Shown here: positions 1 through 8,831 of the stretch, piece by piece
How positions within the stretch are numbered: the first letter of the stretch is position 1
How the letters are laid out: each line of letters opens with the position of its first letter
Assembly: GCF_006440675.2 (NCBI RefSeq)
Contig: NZ_CP083951.1
Span: forward strand, 2,761,501 to 2,825,500
Reading direction: 5' to 3'
DNA length: 64,000 nucleotides
Origin: Mesorhizobium sp. B2-8-5
Lineage (GTDB): Bacteria; Pseudomonadota; Alphaproteobacteria; Rhizobiales; Rhizobiaceae
Position numbers and translations under genes: made by a program
The notes under the pieces: model-generated
Databases searched by the model: none
Seen by the model: only the letters and a program-made list of their open reading frames with translations
Told to the model about the DNA's origin: nothing

Positions 1-866
1 GGTCGCTCGATGGCACCCGCCGCAAGGACGATGGAGCGGGCGCGAAGCATGGTGAAGACCTGCCGCGCAGCGCCTTCCTCGGCCGGATCGTCGTTTTGTT
101 CGATCAGACCTAGCGTGTTGCCGTCATAGGTGCCGAATGCCATCGTCTTGCGCAGCATAGCGACGTTGGGCAGGCCCATGAGTTCGGCCTCGGTCGCCCT
201 CAGCCAGGCTGCCGCCTCGCCATCGGGACGTTCCGACAGCAGCTGACCGCCAAGCAGGAAATCCTGCTCGATCAGCGTGACGCTTGCCCCAGCGATGGCT
301 GCGGCGCGCGCCGCCGACAGGCCAGCGGGACCTCCGCCGACGATCGCCACGTCGGCAAATGCGTGGCGCATCTCGTAACGGCCGGGATCGGGCTCGGCGC
401 CGGCTCGGCCCAGGCCTGCCGCCCGGCGGATGAAATGCTCATAGAACATCCAAGCGCGCCGCGACGGCCCCATGAAGGTCTTGTAGTAGAAGCCGGCGGA
501 AAGGAACGGTGCAAACAGCCCGTTGATGCTCTGCAGGTCGAAGCCGAGCGAGGGCCAGCGGTTCTGGCTTTCGGCGATCATGGCTTGCGCCAGTTCGAGC
601 GTAGTTGCCGGCATGTTGGGTTCGCGTCGTCCACCAGCCCCGAGCGTGACCAGCGCGTTCGGTTCTTCGGGTCCGGCCGAAAAGATGCCGCGCGGCCGGT
701 GATACTTGAAACTGCGTCCGGTGAGTGTGACGCCGTTGGCCAGCAGGGCCGAAGCCAGCGTGTCGCCTTGATAGCCATACAGCTTGCGGCCATCGAAGCT
801 GAAGTCGATCGGTTGCGCACGATCGATACGGCCACCGGCCGGCAAACGTCTGTCGCTCGAGTTCAT
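1..866 (-). CDS. soxA: Sarcosine oxidase alpha subunit, 3' part outside the window
   Basis: N-terminal 288 codons of the large subunit of heterotetrameric sarcosine oxidase, which oxidises sarcosine to glycine, formaldehyde (or methylene-THF) and peroxide. The start ATG lies at 866-864. Visible are the N-terminal ferredoxin-like part with GDTLASALLANGV and SFKYHRPRGI (about residues 35-61), typical of SoxA, and a dinucleotide-binding site VAIVGGGPAG at about 173-182. The frame is open to the window edge, so the gene is cut by the window and not visibly damaged. It follows soxD by 4 nt and soxB before that, in the usual B-D-A order; soxG would be expected beyond position 1. Confidence 0.93.
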   Translation of the reverse strand, partial: MNSSDRRLPAGGRIDRAQPIDFSFDGRKLYGYQGDTLASALLANGVTLTGRSFKYHRPRGIFSAGPEEPNALVTLGAGGRREPNMPATTLELAQAMIAESQNRWPSLGFDLQSINGLFAPFLSAGFYYKTFMGPSRRAWMFYEHFIRRAAGLGRAGAEPDPGRYEMRHAFADVAIVGGGPAGLSAARAAAIAGASVTLIEQDFLLGGQLLSERPDGEAAAWLRATEAELMGLPNVAMLRKTMAFGTYDGNTLGLIEQNDDPAEEGAARQVFTMLRARSIVLAAGAIER

Positions 867-870
867 GCTT

Positions 871-1128
871 CTATTTCCTGGCAAAGCCGACGGAGAGGAT
901 GGAATGGTTGCGGGTGTCGCGTTCGACGACCAGCCATTGCCGGCAGCCGGTCACATGTTGCCAGAACTCGCTATGTGGCCCGGGCGGGTTTTTGCGTACA
1001 TAAACATAACGGTACCAGGACTCCGGGTCCGGATCGTCATGACGCGGACGCATAACCGAAGCGTCGCCGCCATAGCGGAACTCGTCATGATCGCGCGGGC
1101 CGCAGCACGGACATTCGATGCGAAGCAT
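871..1128 (-). CDS. soxD: Sarcosine oxidase delta subunit
   Basis: 85-aa zinc-binding small subunit of heterotetrameric sarcosine oxidase. It starts with MLRIECPCCG, where the paired cysteines and the following histidine/cysteine region form the Zn site typical of SoxD. The FRYGGDASVMRP segment and WYRYVYVRKNPPG are family signatures, and the length matches the family (85-100 aa). It sits 11 nt after soxB and 4 nt before soxA, so it is surely co-translated with them. A longer in-frame reading upstream overlaps soxB and is not supported. Confidence 0.93.
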   Translation of the reverse strand: MLRIECPCCGPRDHDEFRYGGDASVMRPRHDDPDPESWYRYVYVRKNPPGPHSEFWQHVTGCRQWLVVERDTRNHSILSVGFARK

Positions 1129-1139
1129 TCGTCTTGCTC

Positions 1140-2402
1140 CTATTGCAGCCAGGCCGCGGGGCCGGCTCCAGCCTCGTCGAGCGTGTGGCCGGTACGGAAA
1201 CGGTCGAGCCCATAGGCGGCGATCAATGGATGCGGCTTGCCGGTTGCCAGCGTGTGCGCAAAACACCAGCCAGAAGCCGGTGTCGCCTTGAAGCCGCCAT
1301 AGCACCACCCACCGTTGAGATAGAGCCCATCGATCGGCGTCGGGCAGATGATCGGGCTGGCGTCGGGCGTCATGTCCATGACACCGCCCCAATGGCGCAG
1401 CAGCCTGACGCGCGAGATGCAGGGCATCAGCGCGATCGCGGCCTCGGCCACCTCGCGCACGATGCCGAGATTGCCGCGCTGGGCGTAGGAATTGTAGCCG
1501 TCGAGATTGCCGCCGAAGACAAGCCCACCCTTGTCGGACTGGCTGACATAGAAATGATCGGCGCCGTAGGCGACGACATGGTCGACCAGCGGCTTCAGCG
1601 GTTCGGTGACGAAAGCCTGGAGCACGTGGCTTTCGATCGGCAGTTCCAGGCCGGCCTTCTGTCCGAGCACTGAGGTGTGGCCGGCGACTGCCAACCCGAC
1701 CTTGCCGGCGCCGATGCGGCCCTTGCTCGTCTCCACGCCGACGATCCTGTCGCCATCGCGGACGAAGCCGGTCACCTCGCAGTTCTGGATGATGTCGACG
1801 CCATGGCCGTCCGCGGCGCGCGCATAACCCCAGGCGACGGCATCGTGGCGGGCGGTGCCGGCGCGGCCCTGCAGGATCGCGCCATGGATCGGAAACCGCG
1901 CTGTGTCGGAGAAATCGAGATAGGGCACGAGCCGCCGCACTTCGTCACGATCCAGGATGTCAGCGTCGATGCCGTTAAGCCGCATGACGTTGGCGCGATG
2001 GCTGAACGTGTCGAGCTGATCCGCCGAATGGGCGGTGACGATCTGGCCGCGCTGCGAAAACATGACGTTGAAATTCAGCGCCTGCGACAGGCCTTCCCAT
2101 AGCTTGACCGAGAATTCGTAGAATTGGGTGTTCCCGTCGAGCAGATAATTGGAGCGGATCACCGTGGTGTTGCGGCCGACATTGCCGCCGCCGATATAGC
2201 CCTTTTCCAGCACGGCGACATTGCGGATGCCGTGGTTCTCGGCGAGATAGAAGGCGGTGGCCAGCCCATGTCCGCCACCGCCCACGATGATCACATCGTA
2301 AGCCGGCTTCGGCTCTGCCGCGCGCCACGCGCGCTGCCAGTTCTTCTGGCCGGACAGGCCGTTACGGAAAATCGAGAACGCCGAATAGCGCGACATGTTC
2401 AT
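1140..2402 (-). CDS. soxB: Sarcosine oxidase beta subunit
   Basis: 420-aa FAD/FMN-binding catalytic subunit of heterotetrameric sarcosine oxidase. The FAD-binding motif VGGGGHGLA lies at residues 40-48, after a typical N-terminal stretch (YSAFSIFRNGLSG). GGNVGRNTTVIRSNYL and the C-terminal GLYLNGGWCYGGFKATPASG are characteristic of SoxB. It begins 3 nt after the stop of the upstream M24 gene, without a clear ribosome-binding site of its own, which suggests translational coupling. Demethylation of sarcosine is therefore the likely last step of the pathway encoded by this minus-strand run. Confidence 0.95.
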   Translation of the reverse strand: MNMSRYSAFSIFRNGLSGQKNWQRAWRAAEPKPAYDVIIVGGGGHGLATAFYLAENHGIRNVAVLEKGYIGGGNVGRNTTVIRSNYLLDGNTQFYEFSVKLWEGLSQALNFNVMFSQRGQIVTAHSADQLDTFSHRANVMRLNGIDADILDRDEVRRLVPYLDFSDTARFPIHGAILQGRAGTARHDAVAWGYARAADGHGVDIIQNCEVTGFVRDGDRIVGVETSKGRIGAGKVGLAVAGHTSVLGQKAGLELPIESHVLQAFVTEPLKPLVDHVVAYGADHFYVSQSDKGGLVFGGNLDGYNSYAQRGNLGIVREVAEAAIALMPCISRVRLLRHWGGVMDMTPDASPIICPTPIDGLYLNGGWCYGGFKATPASGWCFAHTLATGKPHPLIAAYGLDRFRTGHTLDEAGAGPAAWLQ

Positions 2403-2405
2403 GGT

Positions 2406-3554
2406 CTAGCGGACGATCGGGCCGGCCGGAGTGCGGGTCAGCACTTCAGCGCCCGCGTCGGTCAGCAGCACGGTGTTTGAGATGAAATGGTCGCCGCGGC
2501 CGGTGCCCATCAGCCAGGAAAGGATATGGAAGCTCATCCCCGTCTCGATCTCGAGATCGGAATCATGCCTCAGGCCGGTCACCGAGTTGCCGCCGGTCCA
2601 GGATGGCGGCTGGCCGATGCCGACCAGGTAGCCGCAATGGTGGCGGCGATAATGCGAGAGACCTGCTTCGTCTGCGGCGCCCTGCCAGGCACCGTAGACG
2701 TCGCGCGCCCTGACGCCAGGCTTGAGCGCCTTGACGACGGCATCGAATGCCTTGGCTGTGACCTCGGCCATCGCCGCGTCTTCATCCTTGATGCTGCCGA
2801 TGCGGATCAGCCGGCCGAGCGGCGCGTGATAGCGCGAGATGCAGCCGGACAGTTCGACGAAGACCGGCTCGCCGGCGCGGTAGATGCCGTCGCCCCAGGT
2901 CGTATGCTCTTCGCCAAGCCTGGCGGCGGGACGGATGAACGGGCCGAAGCCGGGCGCGTGGCCGCCGGCGCGGATCATCGCCGCCACGCATTGGGCAGCG
3001 ACCTCCTGCTCGGCAGCCCCGTCGGAAATCGCTGCGATTGCTGCACCGGCAGCGGCATCCGTAACCTTTGCAGCGCGGCGCATCAGCGCCTGCTCCTCGG
3101 CACTCTTCACCAGCCGCATCCTGTCGACCAGCCCGGAGACATCGCTCCATTTGGCGTTGGCCTGCGCCTCGAGCTTCAGGGCGAGGCCGTGGCTGAGGCC
3201 CGACGTCCAGTGCTCGAGACCGATGCGCTTGCCCGTCAGGCCAAGCTCGGCAAGGACACGCGCGGCAAGGTCGGCGGCCGTCTCGCTGTCGGAATGGCCG
3301 CGGAAATCCGCCGCCTTCACTTGGTTCTCGATCGTCACCTTTTCCATCGACCGCGTGACTAGAACCGGTCGACCGCCGAGCGGGATGATCAGGAAGTGTG
3401 GCGCGAAGTAGCCCCAATGGTCGAGGCCCGTGAGGTAGAAGATGTTTTCCGGCGCAGAGAAGATAGCTGCATCAAGCCCGCGCTCTGCCAGCGCAGTGCA
3501 GACCTTCGACAGGCGGCCGGCGATTTCTGCTTCGGAAAAGGGATTGCGGTCCAT
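2406..3554 (-). CDS. M24-family (creatinase/ectoine-hydrolase fold) hydrolase
   Basis: 382-aa protein with a creatinase N-terminal domain (about 1-150) and a pita-bread M24 domain. The metal-binding Asp pair of true aminopeptidases is replaced: ELSGCISRYHAPLGR carries E234 and H243 at those positions. A possible catalytic His is H217 (EHTTW). This pattern belongs to metal-independent members such as creatinase and ectoine hydrolase, so peptidase activity is unlikely. An AAGGAT ribosome site precedes ATG 3554. It sits between a second M24 gene and soxB. A C-N hydrolase acting before sarcosine oxidase is the inference; the substrate cannot be read from sequence. Confidence 0.8.
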   Translation of the reverse strand: MDRNPFSEAEIAGRLSKVCTALAERGLDAAIFSAPENIFYLTGLDHWGYFAPHFLIIPLGGRPVLVTRSMEKVTIENQVKAADFRGHSDSETAADLAARVLAELGLTGKRIGLEHWTSGLSHGLALKLEAQANAKWSDVSGLVDRMRLVKSAEEQALMRRAAKVTDAAAGAAIAAISDGAAEQEVAAQCVAAMIRAGGHAPGFGPFIRPAARLGEEHTTWGDGIYRAGEPVFVELSGCISRYHAPLGRLIRIGSIKDEDAAMAEVTAKAFDAVVKALKPGVRARDVYGAWQGAADEAGLSHYRRHHCGYLVGIGQPPSWTGGNSVTGLRHDSDLEIETGMSFHILSWLMGTGRGDHFISNTVLLTDAGAEVLTRTPAGPIVR

Positions 3555-3590
3555 TGGGTATCCTTGAAGTTACCGGCTGTCGGGTGGTGG

Positions 3591-4772
3591 TCAGTCAATG
3601 ACGATGAGATCGCGGGCCACGTCGCAAAGCCGTTCGCCGCCGGCTTCGGTAACGACGAAGGATTCGGAAATGGCGACGCCGAAATCGTCGAGCCAGACGC
3701 CGGCCATGAAGTGGAAGCACATGCCGGGCTGCAGCTCGGTCTTGTCGCCAGGCCTGAGGCTTGCGGTGCGTTCGCCCCAATCCGGCGGATAGGCGAGGCC
3801 GACGGGATAGCCGACGCGGCTTTCCTTCTTCAGTCCGTTTCTGCGCAGCACCGCCTGCCATGCGGCCTCGACCTGTTCACAGGTGTTGCCGGGCCGTGCC
3901 AGATCGAGACCGGCATCGACGCCTTCGACGATCACCTTGGCCATGTCGGAGAGGGCGGTCGGCGGCTTGCCGAAATGCACGGTCCGGGTCAGCGCCGCGT
4001 GGTAGCGCCGCCGCACGCCGGCGATCTCGATGATGGCCAGCCCGCTGTCGGGAAGTGGCGCGTCCGACCAGGTCAGGTGCGGTGTGCTCGTGCCTTCGCC
4101 GACCGGCATCAGCGGACAGATCGCGGCGTAGTCGCCGCCGGCGCCCGGCACGCCCATGATCTGCGCATGATAGATTTCGGCAATCACGTGGTTCTGCGGC
4201 ACGCCCGGGCGCATCTTTTCGATGGCGCGGTTCATGGCATTGCTGCAGATCGCGCCGGCCTGGCGGATCAACGCCAGTTCGGTGTCCGATTTCACCAGCC
4301 GGGCCCAGTTGACCAGGTCGTGGTTGTTGGCGAGGTTCGCTTCGGGCAGGCCGCCGACGAGATGGGCATGGCAGCGCGCCGTGTAATAGTGCGCATCCAT
4401 TTCCACGCCGATCCGCGCCCGTCCCCAACCGCGTGTCCGGATCAGACCGGAGAGCTCGTCATAGGGATGCTCGACGGGCTGCTGAACCAGCCGCTCCGAG
4501 AACGAAACGATGTTTTCTTCAGGCAGGCCGGTGGTCATGCAGGCGCTCTTGGCATCCTGCGCCCTGCCGAACCAGATCGGCCGATCTTCCTCCAGATGGA
4601 CGAGCACGCACTGCGGCACGTAGAAGGACCACCCATCATAGCCGGTCAGCCAGCACATATTTGCCGGGTCCTGGCAGATGATGAGATCGAAGCCAGCCCT
4701 TTCCATGCGCCGCTTCACGCCTGTCAGGCGCCGTGCATATTCTGCCTTTGTGAAGCTGGCTGAGCCGCTCAA
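3591..4772 (-). CDS. Ectoine-hydrolase-like M24 enzyme (DoeA/EutD type)
   Basis: About 393 aa from the preferred TTG start at 4772, which has an AGGGGAAA ribosome site 4-5 nt upstream and begins just before the first conserved segment FTKAEYARRL. A GTG at 4826 would add 18 residues without a good site. The middle and C-terminus carry PHLTWSD, IEIAGVRRRYHAALTRTV and VGYPVGLAYPPDWGERT, close to ectoine hydrolase (DoeA/EutD), where the aminopeptidase metal ligands are lost. It opens the minus-strand operon ending in soxBDA and diverges from the Ehu transporter. Other ectoine genes (eutABC, eutE) are not in the window, so a related N-substituted substrate is also possible. Confidence 0.8.
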   Translation of the reverse strand: MSGSASFTKAEYARRLTGVKRRMERAGFDLIICQDPANMCWLTGYDGWSFYVPQCVLVHLEEDRPIWFGRAQDAKSACMTTGLPEENIVSFSERLVQQPVEHPYDELSGLIRTRGWGRARIGVEMDAHYYTARCHAHLVGGLPEANLANNHDLVNWARLVKSDTELALIRQAGAICSNAMNRAIEKMRPGVPQNHVIAEIYHAQIMGVPGAGGDYAAICPLMPVGEGTSTPHLTWSDAPLPDSGLAIIEIAGVRRRYHAALTRTVHFGKPPTALSDMAKVIVEGVDAGLDLARPGNTCEQVEAAWQAVLRRNGLKKESRVGYPVGLAYPPDWGERTASLRPGDKTELQPGMCFHFMAGVWLDDFGVAISESFVVTEAGGERLCDVARDLIVID

Positions 4773-4997
4773 ACCCGTTTCCCCTGACCGCCGCGTCAAT
4801 TCGAGAAAAATAGCATAATTGTGCACAACTATCGGCTATTCGATCGTACACTCGATCCGAATGTGCGGATTTTTCAGGATTCGTACAGCGTGTCTTGCGA
4901 TATGTCTAGATCAGTTGTATACGTCTTACACGCTCGCTGCGACGGAGGAGAAACGTCGTCCGAGCCAAGGCAATCGTCAAAAAGAAAAGGGGAATGC

Positions 4998-5867
4998 ATG
5001 CTCATGTCACAGATATCTCGCCGCACGGTTGTGAAGGTGGCCGCCGGCTTTGCGCTCGCCGCGACCGCATTCACGGCGTTGCCGGCCCATGCGGAGACGA
5101 CCCTCGAGCGGGCCAAGAAGGACGGCTACATCCGTGTCGGCTTCGCCAACGAGGCGCCGTTTGGTTTTGCGACGCCCGACGGCAAATTGACCGGTGAAGC
5201 GCCTGAAGTCGCCAAGGCGGTGCTTGCCAAGATGGGTATTGCGCAGGTCGACGGCGTGCTGACCGAATTCGGCTCGCTCATCCCAGGCCTGAAGGCCGGG
5301 CGCTTCGACATCATCGCCGCCGGCATGTTCATCAATCCGAAGCGGTGCGCCGAGATCAATTTCTCCGAACCGTCCTACGGTATCGGCCAGGCCATGTTGG
5401 TGACCAAGGGCAATCCGAAGGGCATAAAGGATTATTCGAGCATCAAGGATAATCCGGACCTCAAGCTCGCCGTGATGGCGGGCGCGGTCGAGGGCGGATA
5501 CGCCAAGGATGCAGGTGTCGCGGCGGGGCAGATCGTCGCCTTGCCCGACCAGTCCAGTCTCGTCGCCGCCGTCCAGGCAGGGCGCGCCGACGCCGCCGCG
5601 CTTACCGCATTGTCGATCGCCGATATGGCCAAGAAGGCCGATGGCGTCGAATCGACCAAGCCCTTCGGCGAGGTTGCCGGCAAGTCGGTGAAGGGGCATG
5701 GCGGCTTCGGCTTCCGCAAGGAAGACACCGATCTGCAGGAAGCGTTCAATGCCGAACTGAAGAAATTCATCGGCTCGCCGGAACACATTGCGCTGGTCGA
5801 ACCGCTCGGCTTCGGCAAGGACTATCTGCCCAATAAGACAACCGCGCAGCTCTGCAAGGGCGAATAA
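4998..5867 (+). CDS. ehuB: Ectoine/hydroxyectoine-type ABC transporter, binding protein
   Basis: 289-aa periplasmic binding protein of the polar amino acid family. An N-terminal export signal with twin arginines (ISRRTVVKVAAGFALAA) ends near AHA|ET at about residue 32. It is followed by a type II binding fold (TLERAKKDGYIRVGFANEAPFG, FDIIAAGMFINPKRC) characteristic of EhuB. Start ATG 4998 has GGGGAA just upstream; a much longer open frame back to 4821 would precede the signal peptide and is rejected. It is the first gene of ehuBCDA. A hairpin plus T-run at 5881-5910 separates it from ehuC. The ligand is probably a compatible solute or related quaternary compound. Confidence 0.88.
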   Translation: MLMSQISRRTVVKVAAGFALAATAFTALPAHAETTLERAKKDGYIRVGFANEAPFGFATPDGKLTGEAPEVAKAVLAKMGIAQVDGVLTEFGSLIPGLKAGRFDIIAAGMFINPKRCAEINFSEPSYGIGQAMLVTKGNPKGIKDYSSIKDNPDLKLAVMAGAVEGGYAKDAGVAAGQIVALPDQSSLVAAVQAGRADAAALTALSIADMAKKADGVESTKPFGEVAGKSVKGHGGFGFRKEDTDLQEAFNAELKKFIGSPEHIALVEPLGFGKDYLPNKTTAQLCKGE

Positions 5868-5880
5868 GTTCCCAACTGCT

Positions 5881-5910
5881 GGGCGGTGTGAGAGCGCCGC
5901 CCCCTTTTTT
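5881..5910 (+). terminator. Terminator-like hairpin between ehuB and ehuC
   Basis: GGGCGG (5881-5886) pairs with CCGCCC (5897-5902) around a 10-nt loop, and six T residues follow at 5905-5910. This has the form of a weak intrinsic terminator or an mRNA-stabilising 3' hairpin. Its place after the binding-protein gene would let ehuB be expressed above the membrane and ATPase subunits, as is common in ABC import operons. Confidence 0.6.
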
Positions 5911-5924
5911 CCTCGGAGAAGCAG

Positions 5925-6653
5925 ATGGGTATCCGCACGCTCGTTGGCATGCTGGTCGTCTCGCTGGCCCTGATCGCCGTGCTGGCCACGCAGGCAACAT
6001 ACAGCCTGTTCCTGCCGGGACTGCTGCAGGGCGCCGCCTTGACGATCGAGATCGCAGTCCTAGGCAGCCTACTGGCGGTCGTCATGGGCGTGCTCGCCGC
6101 GTTGGCACGCATGTATGGTCCGGCGCCGCTCAGATGGCTGGCGACGGTCTATGTCGAGATCTTTCGTGGCACCTCGGCGCTGGTGCAGTTGTTCTGGCTG
6201 TTTTTCGTGCTGCCGCAATTCGGCGTCACGCTCGACGCATTTCCCGTTGCCGTTCTGGCGCTTGGCCTGAATGTCGGGGCCTACGGATCCGAATGCGTGC
6301 GCGGTGCCATCCAGTCGGTCGCGCGCGGCCAGTGGGAAGCGGGAACGGCGCTCAACATGAGCCGTGCGCAGATGCTGCGCCGGATCATCCTGCCGCAAGC
6401 CTTCATCGCCATGATCCCGCCCTGGGGCAATTTGTTCATCGAGCTGCTGAAGTCGACCGCGCTGGTGTCGCTGATCACACTGTCCGACCTCGCCTTCAAG
6501 GCGCAGCAGATGAACCAGAACACGTTCAAGACCATTCCGATCTTCACGCTGGTGCTGCTGATGTATCTCGCCATGTCGCTCACCGTCTCCATCGGCATGC
6601 GGCTTCTCGAAAGGCGAGCCTCGCTCGGCCTGGCACGAGGAAAGGCAGCATGA
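5925..6653 (+). CDS. ehuC: Ectoine-type ABC transporter permease
   Basis: 242-aa inner-membrane permease of the His/Glu/Gln/Arg family. It has several hydrophobic segments and the cytoplasmic EAA loop (GQWEAGTALNMSRAQMLRRI, about 137-156) that contacts the ATPase. ATG 5925 is preceded by GGAGAA. The stop overlaps the ehuD start (ATGA). A typical EhuC is slightly shorter, so the first 15-20 residues are less certain. Confidence 0.87.
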   Translation: MGIRTLVGMLVVSLALIAVLATQATYSLFLPGLLQGAALTIEIAVLGSLLAVVMGVLAALARMYGPAPLRWLATVYVEIFRGTSALVQLFWLFFVLPQFGVTLDAFPVAVLALGLNVGAYGSECVRGAIQSVARGQWEAGTALNMSRAQMLRRIILPQAFIAMIPPWGNLFIELLKSTALVSLITLSDLAFKAQQMNQNTFKTIPIFTLVLLMYLAMSLTVSIGMRLLERRASLGLARGKAA

Positions 6654-7309
6654 TCTGGGATTGGAGTTTTGCCCTCGAGATCCTGCCGGTGCTGGCCCGC
6701 GCCGCCGTCATCTCCATAGAGGCGACGCTGCTTGGTTTCGCCATCGCGGCCTCGCTCGGCCTGATCCTGGCGGTGATCCGCATCGCCGTGCCGTGGACAG
6801 GCTGGACGATCTCGGTGCTGGTCGAACTGATCCGCTCGACGCCACTGCTCATCCAGATCTTCTTTGTTTATTTCGTCTTTCCGAAATTCGGCCTTGTGCT
6901 CGACGCGTTCACGGCCGGTGTTCTGGCGATTGGCATCCACTATGCCGCCTACTGCTCGGAGGTCTATCGAGCGGGCTTCGACAATATCCATCGAGGCCAA
7001 TGGGAAGCCTCGATCGCGCTCAATCTCTCGTCCTGGACGACCTTTCGCGACATCATCATTCCGCAGGCCATCCCGCCGATCGTGCCGGCACTCGGCAACT
7101 ATCTCGTCGCGCTGTTCAAGGAGACGCCGCTGCTTTCGGCCATCGCCGTGCTGGAACTCATGCAGACAGCCAAGATCATCGGCTCCGAGACATTCCGCTA
7201 CACCGAACCTATCACACTGGTCGGCCTGTTCTTCCTCGCGATGAGCCTGGTTTCGGCCGCGCTTATTCGTGCCCTTGAACGCCTGCTCAACCGGAGGAAC
7301 GCGCGATGA
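6650..7309 (+). CDS. ehuD: Ectoine-type ABC transporter permease
   Basis: 219-aa second permease, starting MIWDWSFALEILPVL, with about five membrane segments. Its EAA loop is GQWEASIALNLSSWTTFRDI. The start overlaps the ehuC stop by 4 nt (ATGA), and its own stop overlaps ehuA in the same way, so C, D and A are translationally coupled. The longer frame opening at 5888 is only an open shadow across ehuC. Confidence 0.88.
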   Translation: MIWDWSFALEILPVLARAAVISIEATLLGFAIAASLGLILAVIRIAVPWTGWTISVLVELIRSTPLLIQIFFVYFVFPKFGLVLDAFTAGVLAIGIHYAAYCSEVYRAGFDNIHRGQWEASIALNLSSWTTFRDIIIPQAIPPIVPALGNYLVALFKETPLLSAIAVLELMQTAKIIGSETFRYTEPITLVGLFFLAMSLVSAALIRALERLLNRRNAR

Positions 7310-8085
7310 CGGAACAACCGATGGTCCGCTTCGACAATGTTTCCAAACGCTACGGCGCGTTGACTGTTCTCGACGGCCTGAACCTCGAAATCGCGCGCGG
7401 CGAGAAGGTTTCCGTCATCGGTCCGTCCGGTTCCGGCAAGACCACCGTGCTGCGCATGCTGATGACGCTGGAGACGATCAATGACGGCGTCATCTGGGTC
7501 GAGGGCGAGCCGCTGACGCATATGCAGCAGAATGGAAAGCTGGTGCCTGCCAACCTTGCTCACATCCGCCGCATCCGGGCGAAGATCGGCATGGTCTTCC
7601 AGTCCTTCAATCTGTTTCCGCACATGACGGCGATGGCCAACTGCATCGAGGCGCCGATAACCGTGCTTGGCATGAAGCGGGCCGATGCCGAGGCGAGGGC
7701 GGCCGAGCTTCTCGACATGGTCGGGTTGTCACAGAAGAAGGACCACTATCCTTCCCAGCTCTCCGGCGGCCAGCAACAGCGCGTCGCCATCGCCAGGGCG
7801 CTGGCGATGCGGCCCAAGATCATGCTGTTCGACGAGGTGACCTCCGCGCTCGACCCGGAACTTGTCGGCGAAGTGCTGCAAGTGATAAGGCAAATCGGCC
7901 GCGAGCATGATTTGACGATGCTTATGGTCACGCACCAGATGGGCTTCGCCAAGGAATTTTCCGATCGCGTCTGCTTCTTCTACCAGGGCAAGATATGCGA
8001 GCAGGGACCGCCAGGCGAGCTGTTCGGTGCCCCTAAGAACGAGCGGACGCGGCAGTTCCTGCACGCTGTCCTGGAGGCTGGATGA
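7306..8085 (+). CDS. ehuA: Ectoine-type ABC transporter ATPase
   Basis: 259-aa ATP-binding subunit. Walker A is GPSGSGKTT (about 40-48), the signature is LSGGQQQR, Walker B is IMLFDEVTSALDPE, and the switch His is in VTHQMG. Length and sequence fit polar amino acid/ectoine importers. It overlaps ehuD upstream and the GntR gene downstream by 4 nt each. Confidence 0.92.
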   Translation: MTEQPMVRFDNVSKRYGALTVLDGLNLEIARGEKVSVIGPSGSGKTTVLRMLMTLETINDGVIWVEGEPLTHMQQNGKLVPANLAHIRRIRAKIGMVFQSFNLFPHMTAMANCIEAPITVLGMKRADAEARAAELLDMVGLSQKKDHYPSQLSGGQQQRVAIARALAMRPKIMLFDEVTSALDPELVGEVLQVIRQIGREHDLTMLMVTHQMGFAKEFSDRVCFFYQGKICEQGPPGELFGAPKNERTRQFLHAVLEAG

Positions 8086-8831
8086 CGCTGGAGACGGATG
8101 CCTCGGCCACCACCGCGATCGTAGACGCGCCACGACCGCTTTCGGCGCGGGAACGGTTCGAGCGTATCTACCGGATCCTGCGTGATCGCATCTGCCTGCT
8201 CGACTACCCGCCGGGAAGCCGGCTCTCCGAGGAAGAACTCGCGCAGGAATTCGAGATCAGCCGCACGCCGGTCCGCCGCGTGCTGGCGCGCCTCGAATCC
8301 GAGGGTCTGGTTCAATCCGTCCACGGCGTCGGCACCATAGTCACCGATGTCGATATCGAGGAATTGCAGCAGGTCTATCACCTGCGTCTGGAACTGGCGC
8401 TTTTGGTCGGCAAGCTTTCGCCGATCCCGCGGACGGCCGCCGACCTGGACCGAATCCGGGCACTGATTGCACGCTGTGATTCCGATATGCTCAATCCGGA
8501 TCAGCGGGCTTTCCTGCAACTGAACATGGATTTCTTCTCTGAACTGACCGCCATGACAGGGAACCAGCCCCTGCGCGAGATCAGCGAGAGACTGTATTTC
8601 CAGGTGGCGCGTGTCGTCCTGAAGATGATGCCGCAACTAGGTTTGGTGGAGGAGTTCACGGCCTTCCGGCGCGAAATGGAGGAGGTCCTGGCCGCGGCGG
8701 AGATCGGCGACTGGGAGTCGATCGGACACATCAGGCGTGCGCATATCTCAATGAGCTTTCGACGCATGATGCGGCATGGGGGTCATGCCAAAGACACGAA
8801 CAGCGATCGCTTGGTACGGCAAGAAAAATAG
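8082..8831 (+). CDS. GntR-family regulator (FadR/FCD type)
   Basis: 249-aa transcription factor. The N-terminal winged helix (RLSEEELAQEFEISRTPVRR, then a second helix ending in ESEGLVQ) is at about residues 45-80. The C-terminal all-helical FCD-type domain, where an organic acid or amino acid effector usually binds, covers about 95-225. It is the last gene of the ehu operon (ATGA overlap) and so probably autoregulates it. The divergent 4773-4997 interval, serving both ehu and the M24-sox genes, is the expected operator region. No clear palindrome could be assigned there. Confidence 0.85.
   Translation: MTLETDASATTAIVDAPRPLSARERFERIYRILRDRICLLDYPPGSRLSEEELAQEFEISRTPVRRVLARLESEGLVQSVHGVGTIVTDVDIEELQQVYHLRLELALLVGKLSPIPRTAADLDRIRALIARCDSDMLNPDQRAFLQLNMDFFSELTAMTGNQPLREISERLYFQVARVVLKMMPQLGLVEEFTAFRREMEEVLAAAEIGDWESIGHIRRAHISMSFRRMMRHGGHAKDTNSDRLVRQEK

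Noticed and set aside
3396..4763. 455-codon plus-strand open frame opposite the two M24 genes
   Set aside because: It is antisense to two well-supported genes, shows no domain, and has the Arg/His/Asp-rich make-up of a shadow frame in GC-rich DNA.
4821..4997. 59-codon N-terminal extension of EhuB
   Set aside because: It would place a non-secretory stretch before the signal peptide; ATG 4998 has a good ribosome site.
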